Notes under the pieces: generated by a model | Databases searched by the model: none | Told to the model about the DNA's origin: nothing | Seen by the model: only the letters and a program-made list of their open reading frames with translations | Translations under genes and position numbers: made by a program | NCBI GenBank assembly: GCA_024500155.1 | Contig: CM044856.1 | Span: 51,522,303 to 51,586,302, forward strand | DNA from: Chenopodium formosanum | Taxonomy: Eukaryota > Streptophyta > Magnoliopsida > Caryophyllales > Amaranthaceae | Direction of reading: 5' to 3' | DNA length: 64,000 nt | Shown: piece after piece, positions 44,057 to 55,038 of the stretch | Layout of the letters: each line of letters begins with the position of its first letter | Position numbering within the stretch: position 1 is the first letter of the stretch

Positions 44057-46685
44057 ATGACCAGAACAAAGCAAACAATAAGGAGATATAGGGCAGATGG
44101 TTCTTAGTACCATTCGGACAGTGAGACTGTCATTTCTGACGGCTCCATTAGGGTGCCTGTCCGTGAAATAAGTAGAGACCCGCCTAGCACCGTCAACACT
44201 CCAAATGACTCATTTTTAGAGGAGTGCGACGAGGAATTTGAGAACCTCGGGCCAAGTGGATCGGTGCCGGATGATGAGATTGGGGAGGACACTGCTGATA
44301 CCAGCCGGCAGGCCCCCAGCTCCGAAGAGAGCTCTGACAATGACTCTGCGTCATCATCTTCTAACTACGTCCCTCTTGACTCGGAGGAGGCGCAGTCAAA
44401 CCTTAAAGCTTACAGAGAGTCCCTCTTTGTTGAGAAGGGAGAAGGTTGGGAGGAGCCGTCTGCTTCCAAGCGGCATGAACGTGCACCTTATTATCTGCAC
44501 GTCCCGAAAGGCAGGCGGAAGATCATGAAGGATGATCTTCCTAAGTTTCTTTCTAACCATGTCATGGGAAATGGTTTTCTTCTGTCCGTGCCGGATGCTA
44601 TTAAAATGGTCACCTGGCTTGAGATGGTCGTCTATGGTGACCAGTGCTTCGGTTGCTACGAAGTAGCCATCCAGGCAGGACTTTGCTTTCCTCTCCACAA
44701 CGGATACAAGCTAGGTATCTGGCAACTAGCCCCCAACTCTTGGGTCAATATTTTGGGCTACGTTGCCTCTTGCGAAATGCTGGAGGTGGATTCCAGGTTT
44801 GAGGCATTTGCTCACATGCATTATCTGAGCAGGACGCCTAATCCAAACGGGATCGACTGGTTTACTTTGACCAGCCACACCCGGTATATGATGACGCTGG
44901 GGAAAGAGAACAAGTGGAAGGACTAGAGGACTAAATTTTACATAGTCACTTCCCCAGACGCCCAAAGAAACAAGTGGTACAACCGCTGGACCCAGTATCC
45001 ACGCCTCTTGGCTGGGAAGAAGGCCCTTCCGCCTGTTCCCAGGCGGGCACAAGAGGAGATCTTTAATCGGGACCTCTTTACTATGGCCGTCCGGATGAAC
45101 GCCGAGACGGGGGTTAAGGAAATCACCCCTCAAAGCTATATTCCCCGATTCGAGTGGCTCTCGGACGGGACGTACTTGGCCGCCTGCGGCCTTAGTACTG
45201 AGATGCCGAGAGGTAGATAACAACATGATTTTATTAACTTTGCTTGCTTTTGTTTACTTGTTTCGTTGCTAACGCTTTGTTGTTTGTTGTAGACAAGGCA
45301 ATGGCCAAGCTCCCTGCTCACAAAAAGACAGCCCTCTCAGCCGCCTTCTACCGCTCTAACCTCAAGCAAGCGGATGAGCAGCCACCAGGCGACACTCCTA
45401 AGGTAACGAGCTTTCAAAGTTCTCTTAATGAAATGCTTAGCATATTATGTTTCTCATACTTAGAAGTATTTTCAGAGTGGCTCGTCAAAGCCCGCCCCCT
45501 CTTCTCAAACGGACCCCAAGCTGCGCAAGCAGTCGGCTGGCGACGTTTCCCAGAGCCGAAGGAAACACGTCGCCACCAAGCCTGCCAAGAAGGGAACGGG
45601 CGCCTCCTTCCCTACTCAAACTCCAACAAAGCCGGACGCTCAACATCGAGTGTCGAAGAGTGGCAAACAGCAACTCACCACTGCTGGTGGCACAGCAAGC
45701 GGCAGCGAAGCCGCAGGAGGAGAATGAGGTAAGCTATTCGACCATTCGACCATGCGTTTCATAAAGTGTCACCTTGCTTAAAGTCTTGACTTAGCTATAT
45801 TTGTATTGATAGATGCCCTAGTGAGGCCAACTGTCCTCCAGATGGCCAGACGGATGCTCAGGAAACTTGATCCTGAGGACAAGGCGGCCGTTAGAGGGGT
45901 CGGCACCCTGGACCTGGATGGCATTATGGCGCTTCTTTGCGAAGTACAATTTCTTATAACTTAGTTAATATATATTCTTGTCGAATGGTTTCTGACGAGT
46001 TGCTTTGGTTTGGACGCCTGCAGGCTATGCTGCGTGTGAGCGGTCTTAAAGGGCCTCTCAATGAGAAGATCAGGGAGGTAAAGGCAGCAAATGCTCGGGC
46101 CGCCTTTACTCTGGACAAAGCTTAGTTTGAGATTGCTTAAAATGAGATGCCGACACTTGATATGTTGTATTCCTAAGCGTCTGCCAACCTGCAAGTTCAG
46201 CAGAACTTAGATGCGGCCAAGCAGCGAGTGAGGGAGCTCTAAGTCCAGTCAAGGGCCTTGAAGAGAAGTTGGACACTCTCAAGGAGGCGGAGTCCAAGGC
46301 GGCTAGCCTTGGGGAGACGGTCAAAAGACTCCGAGAGCGGCTGAGCAACTAGGAGACCCAACTTCAGACCAAGTATAGGTCCTTTATGGAGGAGGGGAAA
46401 CAAGCCCTGGTCAAACAAATGATGGACGACAATGAGGTCATCATGCATGCGGCCTAGGCGGCTGCTTAGCCGTCTGCCGATTATCAAACCTGGAAGGTCC
46501 AGTTTGATAAGGCAAATGACGAGTTCAATGCCCGCCTACTCAGGGAGGCTCAGGAGGCGGCTGCCAAGAATGCCTCTGAGGAGTCCAACTCGTCTGGCAG
46601 CTCGTCGTCTGGGGACGAGGAGGATGATCAGGAGGGAGATGGGGAACCAAAGGAGCATGCGTTGGAGGACAAGGCGGATGCCTGA
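44057..46685 (+). pseudogene. antisense ORF (aORF) of element E with H3-tail-like motifs
   Basis: Exons 44051-45212, 45293-45402, 45476-45728, 45813-45943 and 46024-46685. The predicted start is MTRTKQTIRR; histone H3 starts MARTKQTARK. An acidic serine-rich stretch and the same globular family domain as in B follow (44630-44990; CYEVAIQAGLCFPLH, WQLAPNSWVNILGYV, YMMTLGKENKW). Exon 3 is lysine-rich with a second H3-like block RKHVATKPAKK (45560-45592). The last exon is a coiled coil with an acidic tail. In-frame stops: TAG 44105, TAG 44924, TGA 45725, TAG 46123, TAA 46138, 46174 and 46240, TAG 46350, 46455 and 46467, plus one frameshift near 46245. Almost all fit former CAG/CAA codons. One intron (45729-45812) has no counterpart in B. 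Confidence 0.72.
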
Positions 46686-47437
46686 GAAGCTCCCCTAATC
46701 TTTAAGCTTTATGTTTGTTATTTCTTCGGCCGAATGGCCAATTACTCTGCTATTCTGGCCTGCGTGCCGAGTAATTATGTTTCTTTACCGACTAGGGGGT
46801 CGGGTAATTCAACAATCTTCCGACAATGCCGGCTAACATTAGCAGTCGTCCGTTTTGGGTGGCTGCCTTTTTATTGAAGCATCCGGTCGTTTGACCGGTT
46901 TTATTTATAATGGTGTTTTATGCTTTTAAAAAATTTTCAAAGCTTCCAATTTTTGCATAGAATTTTAGCTAAGTATTTTAGGCTGTATAGTAGGCGAATA
47001 TTCTTGCCCCTGGCCGGATGTCGCTTGGTTTCGGTTGAATGGATTAATTGACTTAGAAATTTTTATACTTTAAATAGTATGAATGGTTTCTGAGTCAATC
47101 AATCACTATGGTGATTGCCCCAAACCAAGCGGCATACGGCTACATAGAGCAGAATTCATCCGGCCAAAAGCCTCACGGTATATGGTAAAATTGCTAAGTT
47201 TTTTAACTTAACATTTTAATTAAGAACATATTGATCCGCCTGCCTTGCCCCATAGCAAAAATAGGCGATCTGATAGCCTCTAATCCTGAAACAGTAGCTG
47301 TCATTCGTCTACATTAGAACAGGCGAACAACTTGGTGCTTTTTAGATTTTAGATTAGATTAAATCAAACGACTGCGAGCGCTGCCTTAGCACATTGGTAG
47401 GGCCGTTTGTTTTTTTTTGTAGAGCAATGTGCCACCC
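46686..47437. other. 3' flank of the element E antisense gene
   Basis: No coding region. Homologous to 31280-32000 of element B. Contains the two-stem inverted repeat at 47013-47140. Cut at 47437 by element F. Confidence 0.6.
47013..47140. other. two-stem inverted repeat, element E copy
   Basis: Outer arms 47013-47031 and 47122-47140 (GATGTCGCTTGGTTT against AAACCAAGCGGCATAC); inner arms 47041-47059 and 47087-47106 (TTGACTTAGAAA against TTTCTGAGTCAA). Starts 328 nt after the aORF stop, against 336 nt in element B. Confidence 0.6.
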
Positions 47438-49090
47438 TGTAGACACCCATTTGTGTCTCCCCAAAACCAAATCCGGTGATGAGTACCTTTCACGTTGAAT
47501 CGTAATCGAATGAAGTGAAAGTGTGGAAAGTTTAGTGTTGCGGATAGTTTTAATTTCTTTTCTCTTCTCTCTGTTTTTGAAAACCTATTTTAAGAAAACA
47601 GCCAATCCAGTTTGGTTGGTCCATGATATTGGTCCAATAGTAGTGTAGTTGGATAGGGGTTGAAAAGAGCTTTCCAACGATATATTATAAGCCCAATTCC
47701 GATGAATATTGAGGAAGTTATGGCCAAATTACTAAACTGGGCCCGGTTTGAGCCTTATATGCGGCCCAATGATCTAGGGGAGGGCCTAATATGGATTTAT
47801 CATTCCTAATGCAATTATGAATGGTTTTAGTTTTCTAGATTCTTCTAGAAGGTTCTTTTCATTCCTAATTTAATTAGCATTGATAAATTGACTTTTGTTG
47901 ACTTTTTAGAGTTTTAATCAGAATAAAAGAATGTTTTTGAGGAAAATACGATTTTATCCTCCTGTACGGTTAATTTCTATTGGATTTCAGAAAACGCGTC
48001 AGAAATTTAATCAGCGCCAAACGCCAGTCATTAGCGCCTGGCGCTAAGCCTGTCGCTAGCGTTAGCGCCTGGCGTCAGGCGCTAACCTTGTTTTTGCGCT
48101 TCAGAATTCTGTTTCGATTTTCTATCTTTTTGGCTGATTTTCTCTATAAATAGTCTTCTAAAAACTCCGTTTTCAATGACCAATTCTCATCTAGAACCTC
48201 CAATCTACAATCATCAACTTTCTCTCTAAGCTAAAGCTTCTATCTCTCTTTTCTAAACCTACTCTTTTTCTTACAAAATTCCATATTCACAAGACCTAGA
48301 TACACCTAGCATTATTCGAAGTTGTCTTTGCCCTAGACGTGAAAGATTTTTATTTCTAAAATGTTTTAGAGCTAAAGCTTTGATCTTTATTGTTTAGTGA
48401 CATGTTAGGGTTTGTTATTAATTTTGTTAGTATCATGCCTTGGATCTTGCGGTTATTATGCTTTAACGTTGATATGATTATTTTAATTATGATTATAATT
48501 GTTATAATAATGATGATTATTTTAATTATTATTGTTATGATTATGATTATCATGATTATTATTATGTTGCTTGATTATTTATTGTTATTTCTTGATCATG
48601 CCTTTTATACATGTTTAAAGGGAATTTGGTACTTGTAATCACGCTTAATAAGATAATTAATAAACTTGTTTAGGGTTAATATGATTATAATACAAGTGAT
48701 CGCCAATAATAGTTTTATTTGTGCATTAATATTCAACCAACATAGATAAACAAGTTTAGGGTTAATCCAATAGATTGCATGTTAGTTAGAAAGAGCATAT
48801 GAATACGATCAGAATAAAGTAGAGGCCTATTATTAGGGCAGGTTCAATCTCTTTTAGGTTGGATTTGTACCTTTATCCCCGAACTACCAGTCATGGTTCT
48901 AAACCTATTGGATTTGACAATCTCTTGGATCGTTAAGGGGTGTAACCTTCACCTCGTGAACGGTTTACAAGTTCCTAAAACTTGTTGGCGACTCTTTTTC
49001 TCTATCTTCTTTCCCTTTGGACGCCACCGTACTTTAGTGTATGATCATAATGGGGTTCGAGCTAGGGGTAATGCTTGAAATATTCCCTAT
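47438..49090 (+). repeat. 5' LTR of element F
   Basis: 1653 bp, TGTAGACACC to CCCTATA, related to the LTRs of A and D. TATA box 48145-48150; GGCGCC/AGCGCC cluster at 48012-48102. Confidence 0.88.
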
Positions 49091-49095
49091 AGTTT

Positions 49096-49113
49096 TTGGC
49101 GACTCCACTGGGG
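49096..49113 (+). other. primer-binding site of element F (tRNA-Arg type)
   Basis: TGGCGACTCCACTGGGGA, five bases after the LTR, as in element A. Confidence 0.72.
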
Positions 49114-50687
49114 AGGATTTCTATTTTAATTCCTGAAATTTATTTCGGCAATGATTTAGAATGAGTGGATGAGACTCGAAAAGTTCTAAGTTTTTCATGT
49201 GCGTAATTTTGATTAGCATTATTGTCATATGCATAAAAAATATCTCATTGAAAAGACCATCTGTAATGAGTTAAAACATAGGATTTTTACACGTAGGAAA
49301 TTTGAGGAATATCTTTCACAACTAGGATCGAAATAATGCTGCGCGAAACTGGATAATTTTATCAAGCACAGAAAGTTGCAGAGGCATGTAGGAACTAGCG
49401 TCAGCGAACAAAGATTAGCGCCAGTATTTTGACTTTAGCGGCAGACGACAACCTCTGTCGCCAGGCAGTAAAGCCAAAAAGTGGCGCTGGCCTCTGTTTG
49501 CTGGTGCCAAGTTCTTCCAATACCGAGCCAGAAATATGCGTTCTAATTTCGACCAGTTTTTAACATTGTTTGCTCGATCCTACTTCCTGATTGAGTTTTT
49601 CTCACTTTTCTGAAACTCATATGTGTTCTACATATGGACATAACCCTCTGGGAATTCATGCTCCATCTTTCTGATTGAACGCTCTGAGCAACAAAGGGTA
49701 CATCCGAGAATGTTGAATTCACCAAACCATGGAAGCGAGTTTTTAAATTCGCGGTGTCCCATCCACTCGTGCTATCCCTTCACGGTTAGGCTTCCGCGCG
49801 GTGCATCCGGACAATTAACCATGGACCCTCTATTGACTAATCTATATCCCGAACTTTAGAGAACTAGAGCCATGGTTAGGTTGCAAACTCATTGCATCAT
49901 ATTGTGCCTACTTGACTTATTGTGCATTATTTGTTGTGCATACTTTATGTGTTTTTCCTAACTGTTTGTTTGACTTGTGCTAAGATTAAATAAATTAATT
50001 ACTAAAAGAACTTTGCCTAATTAATTAATTTGAGTAAATAAAGTCTAATATTTTAATCAGAGTTGACTTAGTACGACTTTAGGTATACCCCTGTTGAGTA
50101 ATAATACCGAAAAAAGTTTCAGAACGACGCTCCAGTAATGGAGCCAAAGTTTGAACTGTAGCGCCTGGCGACAATCCTGTCGTCCGGCGCTACACTGCAA
50201 AGAGAGGCGCCAGTCCTGTCGTTTTGACGACAGTTCGGTTTATTGCTCGAGTCATCACTTTGTGTCCAATTAAACAGTTTGCTAATTAATTCGGTTAATT
50301 TTTACTATTAATAATGCCTTGTTAAGTCATTAATTGAGTCTAGGGACTAAGTCCCATGGTCTTACACAAAAGTCCAAGCATGTCACTTACACTCACCACA
50401 TAACGCACACACCAATACATACTTTGACCATGTCTAAGAAAGTCTTGTATCCGCATTTTTTCCGTCATTTTTTTAGAGGGGTAAATCGGATATTAATCCT
50501 CCAATTTAAATCACTTGATTAAATACCATACTTGATTTCTAAAAATATAAACCTTATTTTTGCCAAAAATATGCACCTATTTTTATTTTTCCTCTTTAAA
50601 ATCGTAAAGTCAAGGTCGATTTGAGTCAAATAGTTAAAACAAAAATGGTTTAAATCACAGCGCGTGGTCAAGAAAGGAAGGGCGGTT
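49114..50687 (+). other. leader of element F
   Basis: Non-coding. GGCGCC/AGCGCC-type word clusters at 49395-49500 and 50125-50215, at almost the same distances from the primer site as in element A. After about 50500 homology to the A leader stops. Confidence 0.6.
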
Positions 50688-53331
50688 AATCAAAGACAAT
50701 CTTTTTGTACAAGTCCAACTTTTCAACAAACCCATGCTAGTCCAAGTTCCACAAGAAGAGGATGCAAATATTAATGGAGTTTGGGACAACGACGAAGAAG
50801 AAGTCTATTTAAAAGACATGGTAGGACCTCCACCTTTGGTGTCATATACCATGGATGACTTTTAGGTTGAAGAAGATTCATCAATAGACGTCCTCATAAG
50901 ATCTGGGATAATGCAACCTCCTGTTTCGACACAACCCATGTGATGTATCTATTTTATATAGTATTTTACCCCTGTCCCTTGGTCATAATTAGTAGTGTTT
51001 TTGGCTCTTTAGAGCCACTTTTATTACTAATTGGTGTTTTCTAGTGTTTTCGTAGATTTGGTTGACTTTTGTAGGGATTTACACTTTCGGAGTATTTTCC
51101 CGAGATATTTTGGAGCAATCACGAGCATTGGAGAAGCACGACCAGTTTTTATAGCCCAGGGTCGGTTAGAGCCATCGAACTGGTGATTAAGGGCTCGGTA
51201 TATGTGATACCGGGGCATTTGGACCGAGTATTCAAGACCCGAAGAGGAAACCCAGATTGGCCCGAAGAATTGGAGCCCAATTGTAGTCCAATTAGTGGCC
51301 CAAGACAGCTGCCCGGCCAAAAAGGCTGGCGCCCGGAGGCGCGCCCGGCCGGGCGAGAGAAGCAAAGGCTGGCGCCCGGTGACCGGGCGCGAGAAGTGTA
51401 CAGATCAAAAAGGCGCGCCCGATCAGGCGGTGCCTTGCCCGATCGGGCACGTGTTATTGTTAGGAGACGATTAACGTCGTTTAAGTTTGTTTTAGTTTAG
51501 GATTTGTACGGACTGTAAATACTCCTCTGTAAAACAATTTTAGCATCTCTTTTGACTCTCTTCTTTACTCTCTTAATTATTATTCTTAGATTTTCTCTCT
51601 CTACTTAGCTTTTAGATTAGTTCTCTCTCTCATATACTTTTTTTCTTAATCTATTCTTAATTCCAGATTTATTTTGGTAACTATTTCTCTTCTCTTAATC
51701 TTAGTTGTTTATTTTATTCCTTTGATCATGTCTTACTTTATTGCTTTGATTAGTTTAGTTTTTATTATGTGTGAGTAGTTTTATTTCTAGGGTTTATGGG
51801 GATCATAAATAATATGAAGGGGTAATTTATTGTTGTTGATTGTCAATGCTAGATTAATTTCCTATTGATTGATTTAATGCTCTGTGACTAGATTATGCCT
51901 GATCTTTTATGCATGAGTTTGACAATATTGATTTGAGATTCGACAGATGAGAATTGATGTTTAGGTCTAGTTTCAATAGGCAGGTTAATTTATAAATGGT
52001 TAAGTCGAGATTCGAAAGATGAGATTTAATACCGGTAAATTAATTGTGTGATTATAATACGTAGCGAAAGCTCTTTATAATCTGATTAATTTATGCATTG
52101 ATGAATGATTATTATATTCTACCCCGGAATATTATTTATTGGTGAATCTATGCCCTAGATCCTTTTATATATTATTTTCTCTTTATTCTTAATCTCCGTA
52201 GTTTAGTTTATTATTCAAATTCACATATTGGTTACTTTATAATTTAGATTACTTTAGTTAATTAGGAATAGAAAGACTCGTTTCTCTGTGGATACGACCC
52301 TACTTCCCTATCTACATTAGTTAGAGGATTTAGGAATTACTTTTGATTAGGGGATACGACTTTACCCTGTCACCATGCAAACCTCACAGCAAGTTCCCAT
52401 ACCTATCATAGAAGATAATGACATCGTCAAACAGTTCAAGAAAACCAAAGTTGAAATGAACGTATGGAAGCTTCTGGCAACGTCTCGAGAACATAGGTTG
52501 GCCATAATAAATGCCCTGGATAAAATAGGGATAGATTCTGACACCACTCCTGAGGGGTTGGCTAATTTCCTCACGAGTGATCTCCCTAGTCCCATCAACT
52601 TGATCACCTTTTCCGATTAGGATTTGCCCCCAGAAGGTGACAAACACTATAAGGCATTAAACCTCACAGGGGTTTGCAAGAGAATGAACGTCCCTATGAC
52701 TCTTGCAGACAATGGATCAGCCATTAATGTTTGTCCACTTAGAACTGCGAGGATGTTAGGCATAAGGGATGAAGACTTAACCCCGTCAACGCAAGGAATA
52801 AGAGCCTATGACAACACTCGTCGTCAAGCTATTGGTAAAATTACCATGAATGTGACGGCGGGAGTGATAGAACACGCTACTACTTTCCAAGTAGTAGATA
52901 TTAAAGCTTCATTCAATCTATTGTTGGGACGCCCTTCGCTTCATGACCTAAAGGCCGTCCCCTCATCTCTCCACCAACAAGTTAAAGCTATAGTTGGAGA
53001 AATTTCTATTACCATCGATGCTTTGCCTATGAGAATTAAATCTATAGAGAATCCAATAATTAATGTGGAGCACGATGAAGACGATGAAGATTTGAGGGGC
53101 TTTAATGAAGAGGTCTCCTTAATCCAGGAGGATGAAAGGACCCCTCTCTGCCACGACCCCCATTCCAACATGATCGTGAATGCTATTTTGAAGAAGCAAG
53201 GACATTTTCGTGGGATGACCCTAGGAAAGAAGGAAGGAATAGCAATACCATTGGAATCACCTGGCCTCCCTAAATTAGACACTTTCGGACTTGGTTTCGA
53301 ACCGACTCAGAAAGATCTCAAGAGAGCCCAG
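50688..53331 (+). pseudogene. pro: element F protease region, split by a solo LTR
   Basis: Coding before the insertion (about 50688-50940) and after it (52378-53331) is in one frame. The retropepsin-like active site is LADNGSAINVCP (about 52705-52740), the DNGS variant seen in Ogre proteases, followed by FNLLLGRPSLHDL (about 52912-52950). In-frame TAG at 50863-50865 and 52618-52620. The reading frame runs into the LTR of element G at 53331, before any reverse transcriptase. The role in an intact element is polyprotein cleavage. Confidence 0.75.
50941..52372 (+). mobile_element. Athila-like solo LTR (C')
   Basis: 1432 bp, TGATGTATC to CCTGTCA, flanked by CCATG on both sides (50936-50940, 52373-52377). 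Same family as the LTR of element C. GC-rich palindrome cluster at 51308-51453 and a TATA-like TGTAAATA at about 51514-51521. No gene. Confidence 0.92.
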
Positions 53332-55017
53332 TGTAGACACCTAAAAATGTCTCCCCAAAACCAAACCCGATGATGAACAACCTTTCACCGCCACTATTGG
53401 TCGGGTTCAGAATTTAATCCCGAGAGTGCTTAAAAAATCGTATTTGATAAAATTCAATTTTTGAATAGTCCATGGATTAGTCTTGATGTTTGGTCAAAGC
53501 ATAGTTTTAATTTCAGCCAAAAGTTATTATTTAATTTTAGCCCAAACCTTTTTTTTTATTTTACTGTTTTATTATTTATTTTGGCCCAAAATTTTTATTT
53601 ATTTTAGCCCAAATAATAATAAAATAAGAAAATGGCCCGAAATTATCAATCGGCACTTAAAATGCTGAACGAAATTAGGGTTAAAAATGAATTTAGACGG
53701 AAAAGCGGAATGAAAATTCCCGCGTCACGGCAACAGTCCACCGTGTCACGGGAAACTTTCCCGTCTGACGGTGGGGTTCCCCGTGACACGCGAAACCTGC
53801 TGTGACACGAGAATTTCCGTGTCCTTTCTGCGTAAACCCTTAATGCGTTTTCTCCCCCGTTCACTTAATATTTCCCAGGTCACACAAAATGTGCACCGTG
53901 TCACGGGAATGTTTCTTGTCTGACGGTGGGATTTCCCGTGTCACGATACATTTTGTCGTGTCGCGGGATACTTTTTTAGGGTTTTTATCATTTTAAGGTT
54001 TCGTGTGTTCCCTCAACATATTTTTTCTATAAATACCCCCTCATTTCTGATGTACGGGGCATAAATTAATTCTCTAGTTTTTTCTCTCTTCTATGCTTTA
54101 GCCTAAACACTAGCCTACCCTTATTCTTTAATAATTCCTTCATCAAGCACTCTCAGGAGTCCATACTTTACTCGTGGTTCTGTCCTTAAGCCAAGGCGTG
54201 AAAGGTAGAACTGTTAGAGGGTTTGGCCCTAAATCAACTCTACTTTATTTAATTTAATTTAATTATTGTTCTATTATTATTTCCGAAGTTACTAACTCGT
54301 TTATTATTTTGTAGTTGCAAGCAAACAGAATCAAAGTTAGAATTATGTTCCTTTTATTTCTATTATTTTTCTAACGATTTTGTATTGTTGGAATTATTGT
54401 TAAATTGCTTCCAATATTGATGTTATTCTATTGTTTTTAATGATCACCATATTGCATGTTTAAAGGGAATATGTAATTGAAAACCACACCTAATAAGATA
54501 ATTTGGACAACCGGTTTAGGTTCCTTTTTAATCTTGTTGCTTATTTCAAGTGATCACAAATATTTTAGAATTATGTGTTACATTAATATTCAACCAATTT
54601 AGCTTAATAATAGTTTGGAGCAAATTGAATGTCTGTTTGTATGCCTTTGTGATCGCAGGAATCACTTTACACTATAAGAATCGAGTAGAGGCCAATACGG
54701 GCGAATGTGACTCCATGACTCACTTCGTACCATCATCCCCGATCCTCCTTTCGTGGTTCTGAATCATATGGAGTTAGTAATCTCATGGATTATGAATGGG
54801 GTGTAACCTTCACGGGTCAATCGTTGTTGCCTATCGTTGTCCTTTAATTGTGATTGTCTTTTTATGATCCGTGAACGGTTTACAAGTTCCTTAAAAACTT
54901 GTTGGCGGCTCCCTACTTTCCTTGTCCCTAATCGCATACGTCAATTCCCACTTCCTATGAGTGCCAAGCATATTCACCACATGCTTTAACGTAGGCGCAC
55001 TTCGAGCGACGCCTTCA
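53332..55017 (+). repeat. 5' LTR of element G
   Basis: 1686 bp from TGTAGACACC to CCTTCA. TATA box 54028-54033 and CCGTGTCACGG word cluster at 53720-53972. Confidence 0.75.
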
Positions 55018-55020
55018 ATT

Positions 55021-55038
55021 TGGCGACTCCACTGGGGA
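55021..55038 (+). other. primer-binding site of element G (tRNA-Arg type)
   Basis: TGGCGACTCCACTGGGGA, three bases after the LTR. Confidence 0.7.

Larger units (their letters stand above)
42916..47437 (-). mobile_element. element E: second Retand-like element, 3' part only
   Basis: One LTR (42916-43542) related to that of element B, the same polypurine tract, and an antisense gene homologous to that of B with the same exon borders. The gag-pol part is absent, because element F begins at 47438. The left flank is CGAAC; the partner is not in the window. E carries many more stop codons than B and is the older copy. Confidence 0.85.
47438..53331 (+). mobile_element. element F: Ogre-type retrotransposon, 5' part, gag deleted
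   Basis: 5' LTR 47438-49090, primer site, leader homologous to that of element A up to about 50500, then a jump into the region around the protease (50688 onward), so gag is missing. A solo LTR is nested at 50941-52372. The element is cut at 53331 by element G. The left flank is CACCC; no 3' LTR is in the window. Confidence 0.82.

Noticed and set aside
43901..44107. Upstream ATG as the sure start of the antisense protein
   Set aside because: A good splice acceptor lies just before the H3-like ATG in both elements, so the upstream part is probably intron; kept as an alternative because RSPGTAESR is conserved.
53332..55017. Element G LTR as a third copy of the element A/F LTR
   Set aside because: Only the ends and primer site match; the interior is different and the palindrome word is CCGTGTCACGG, so it is a separate family.
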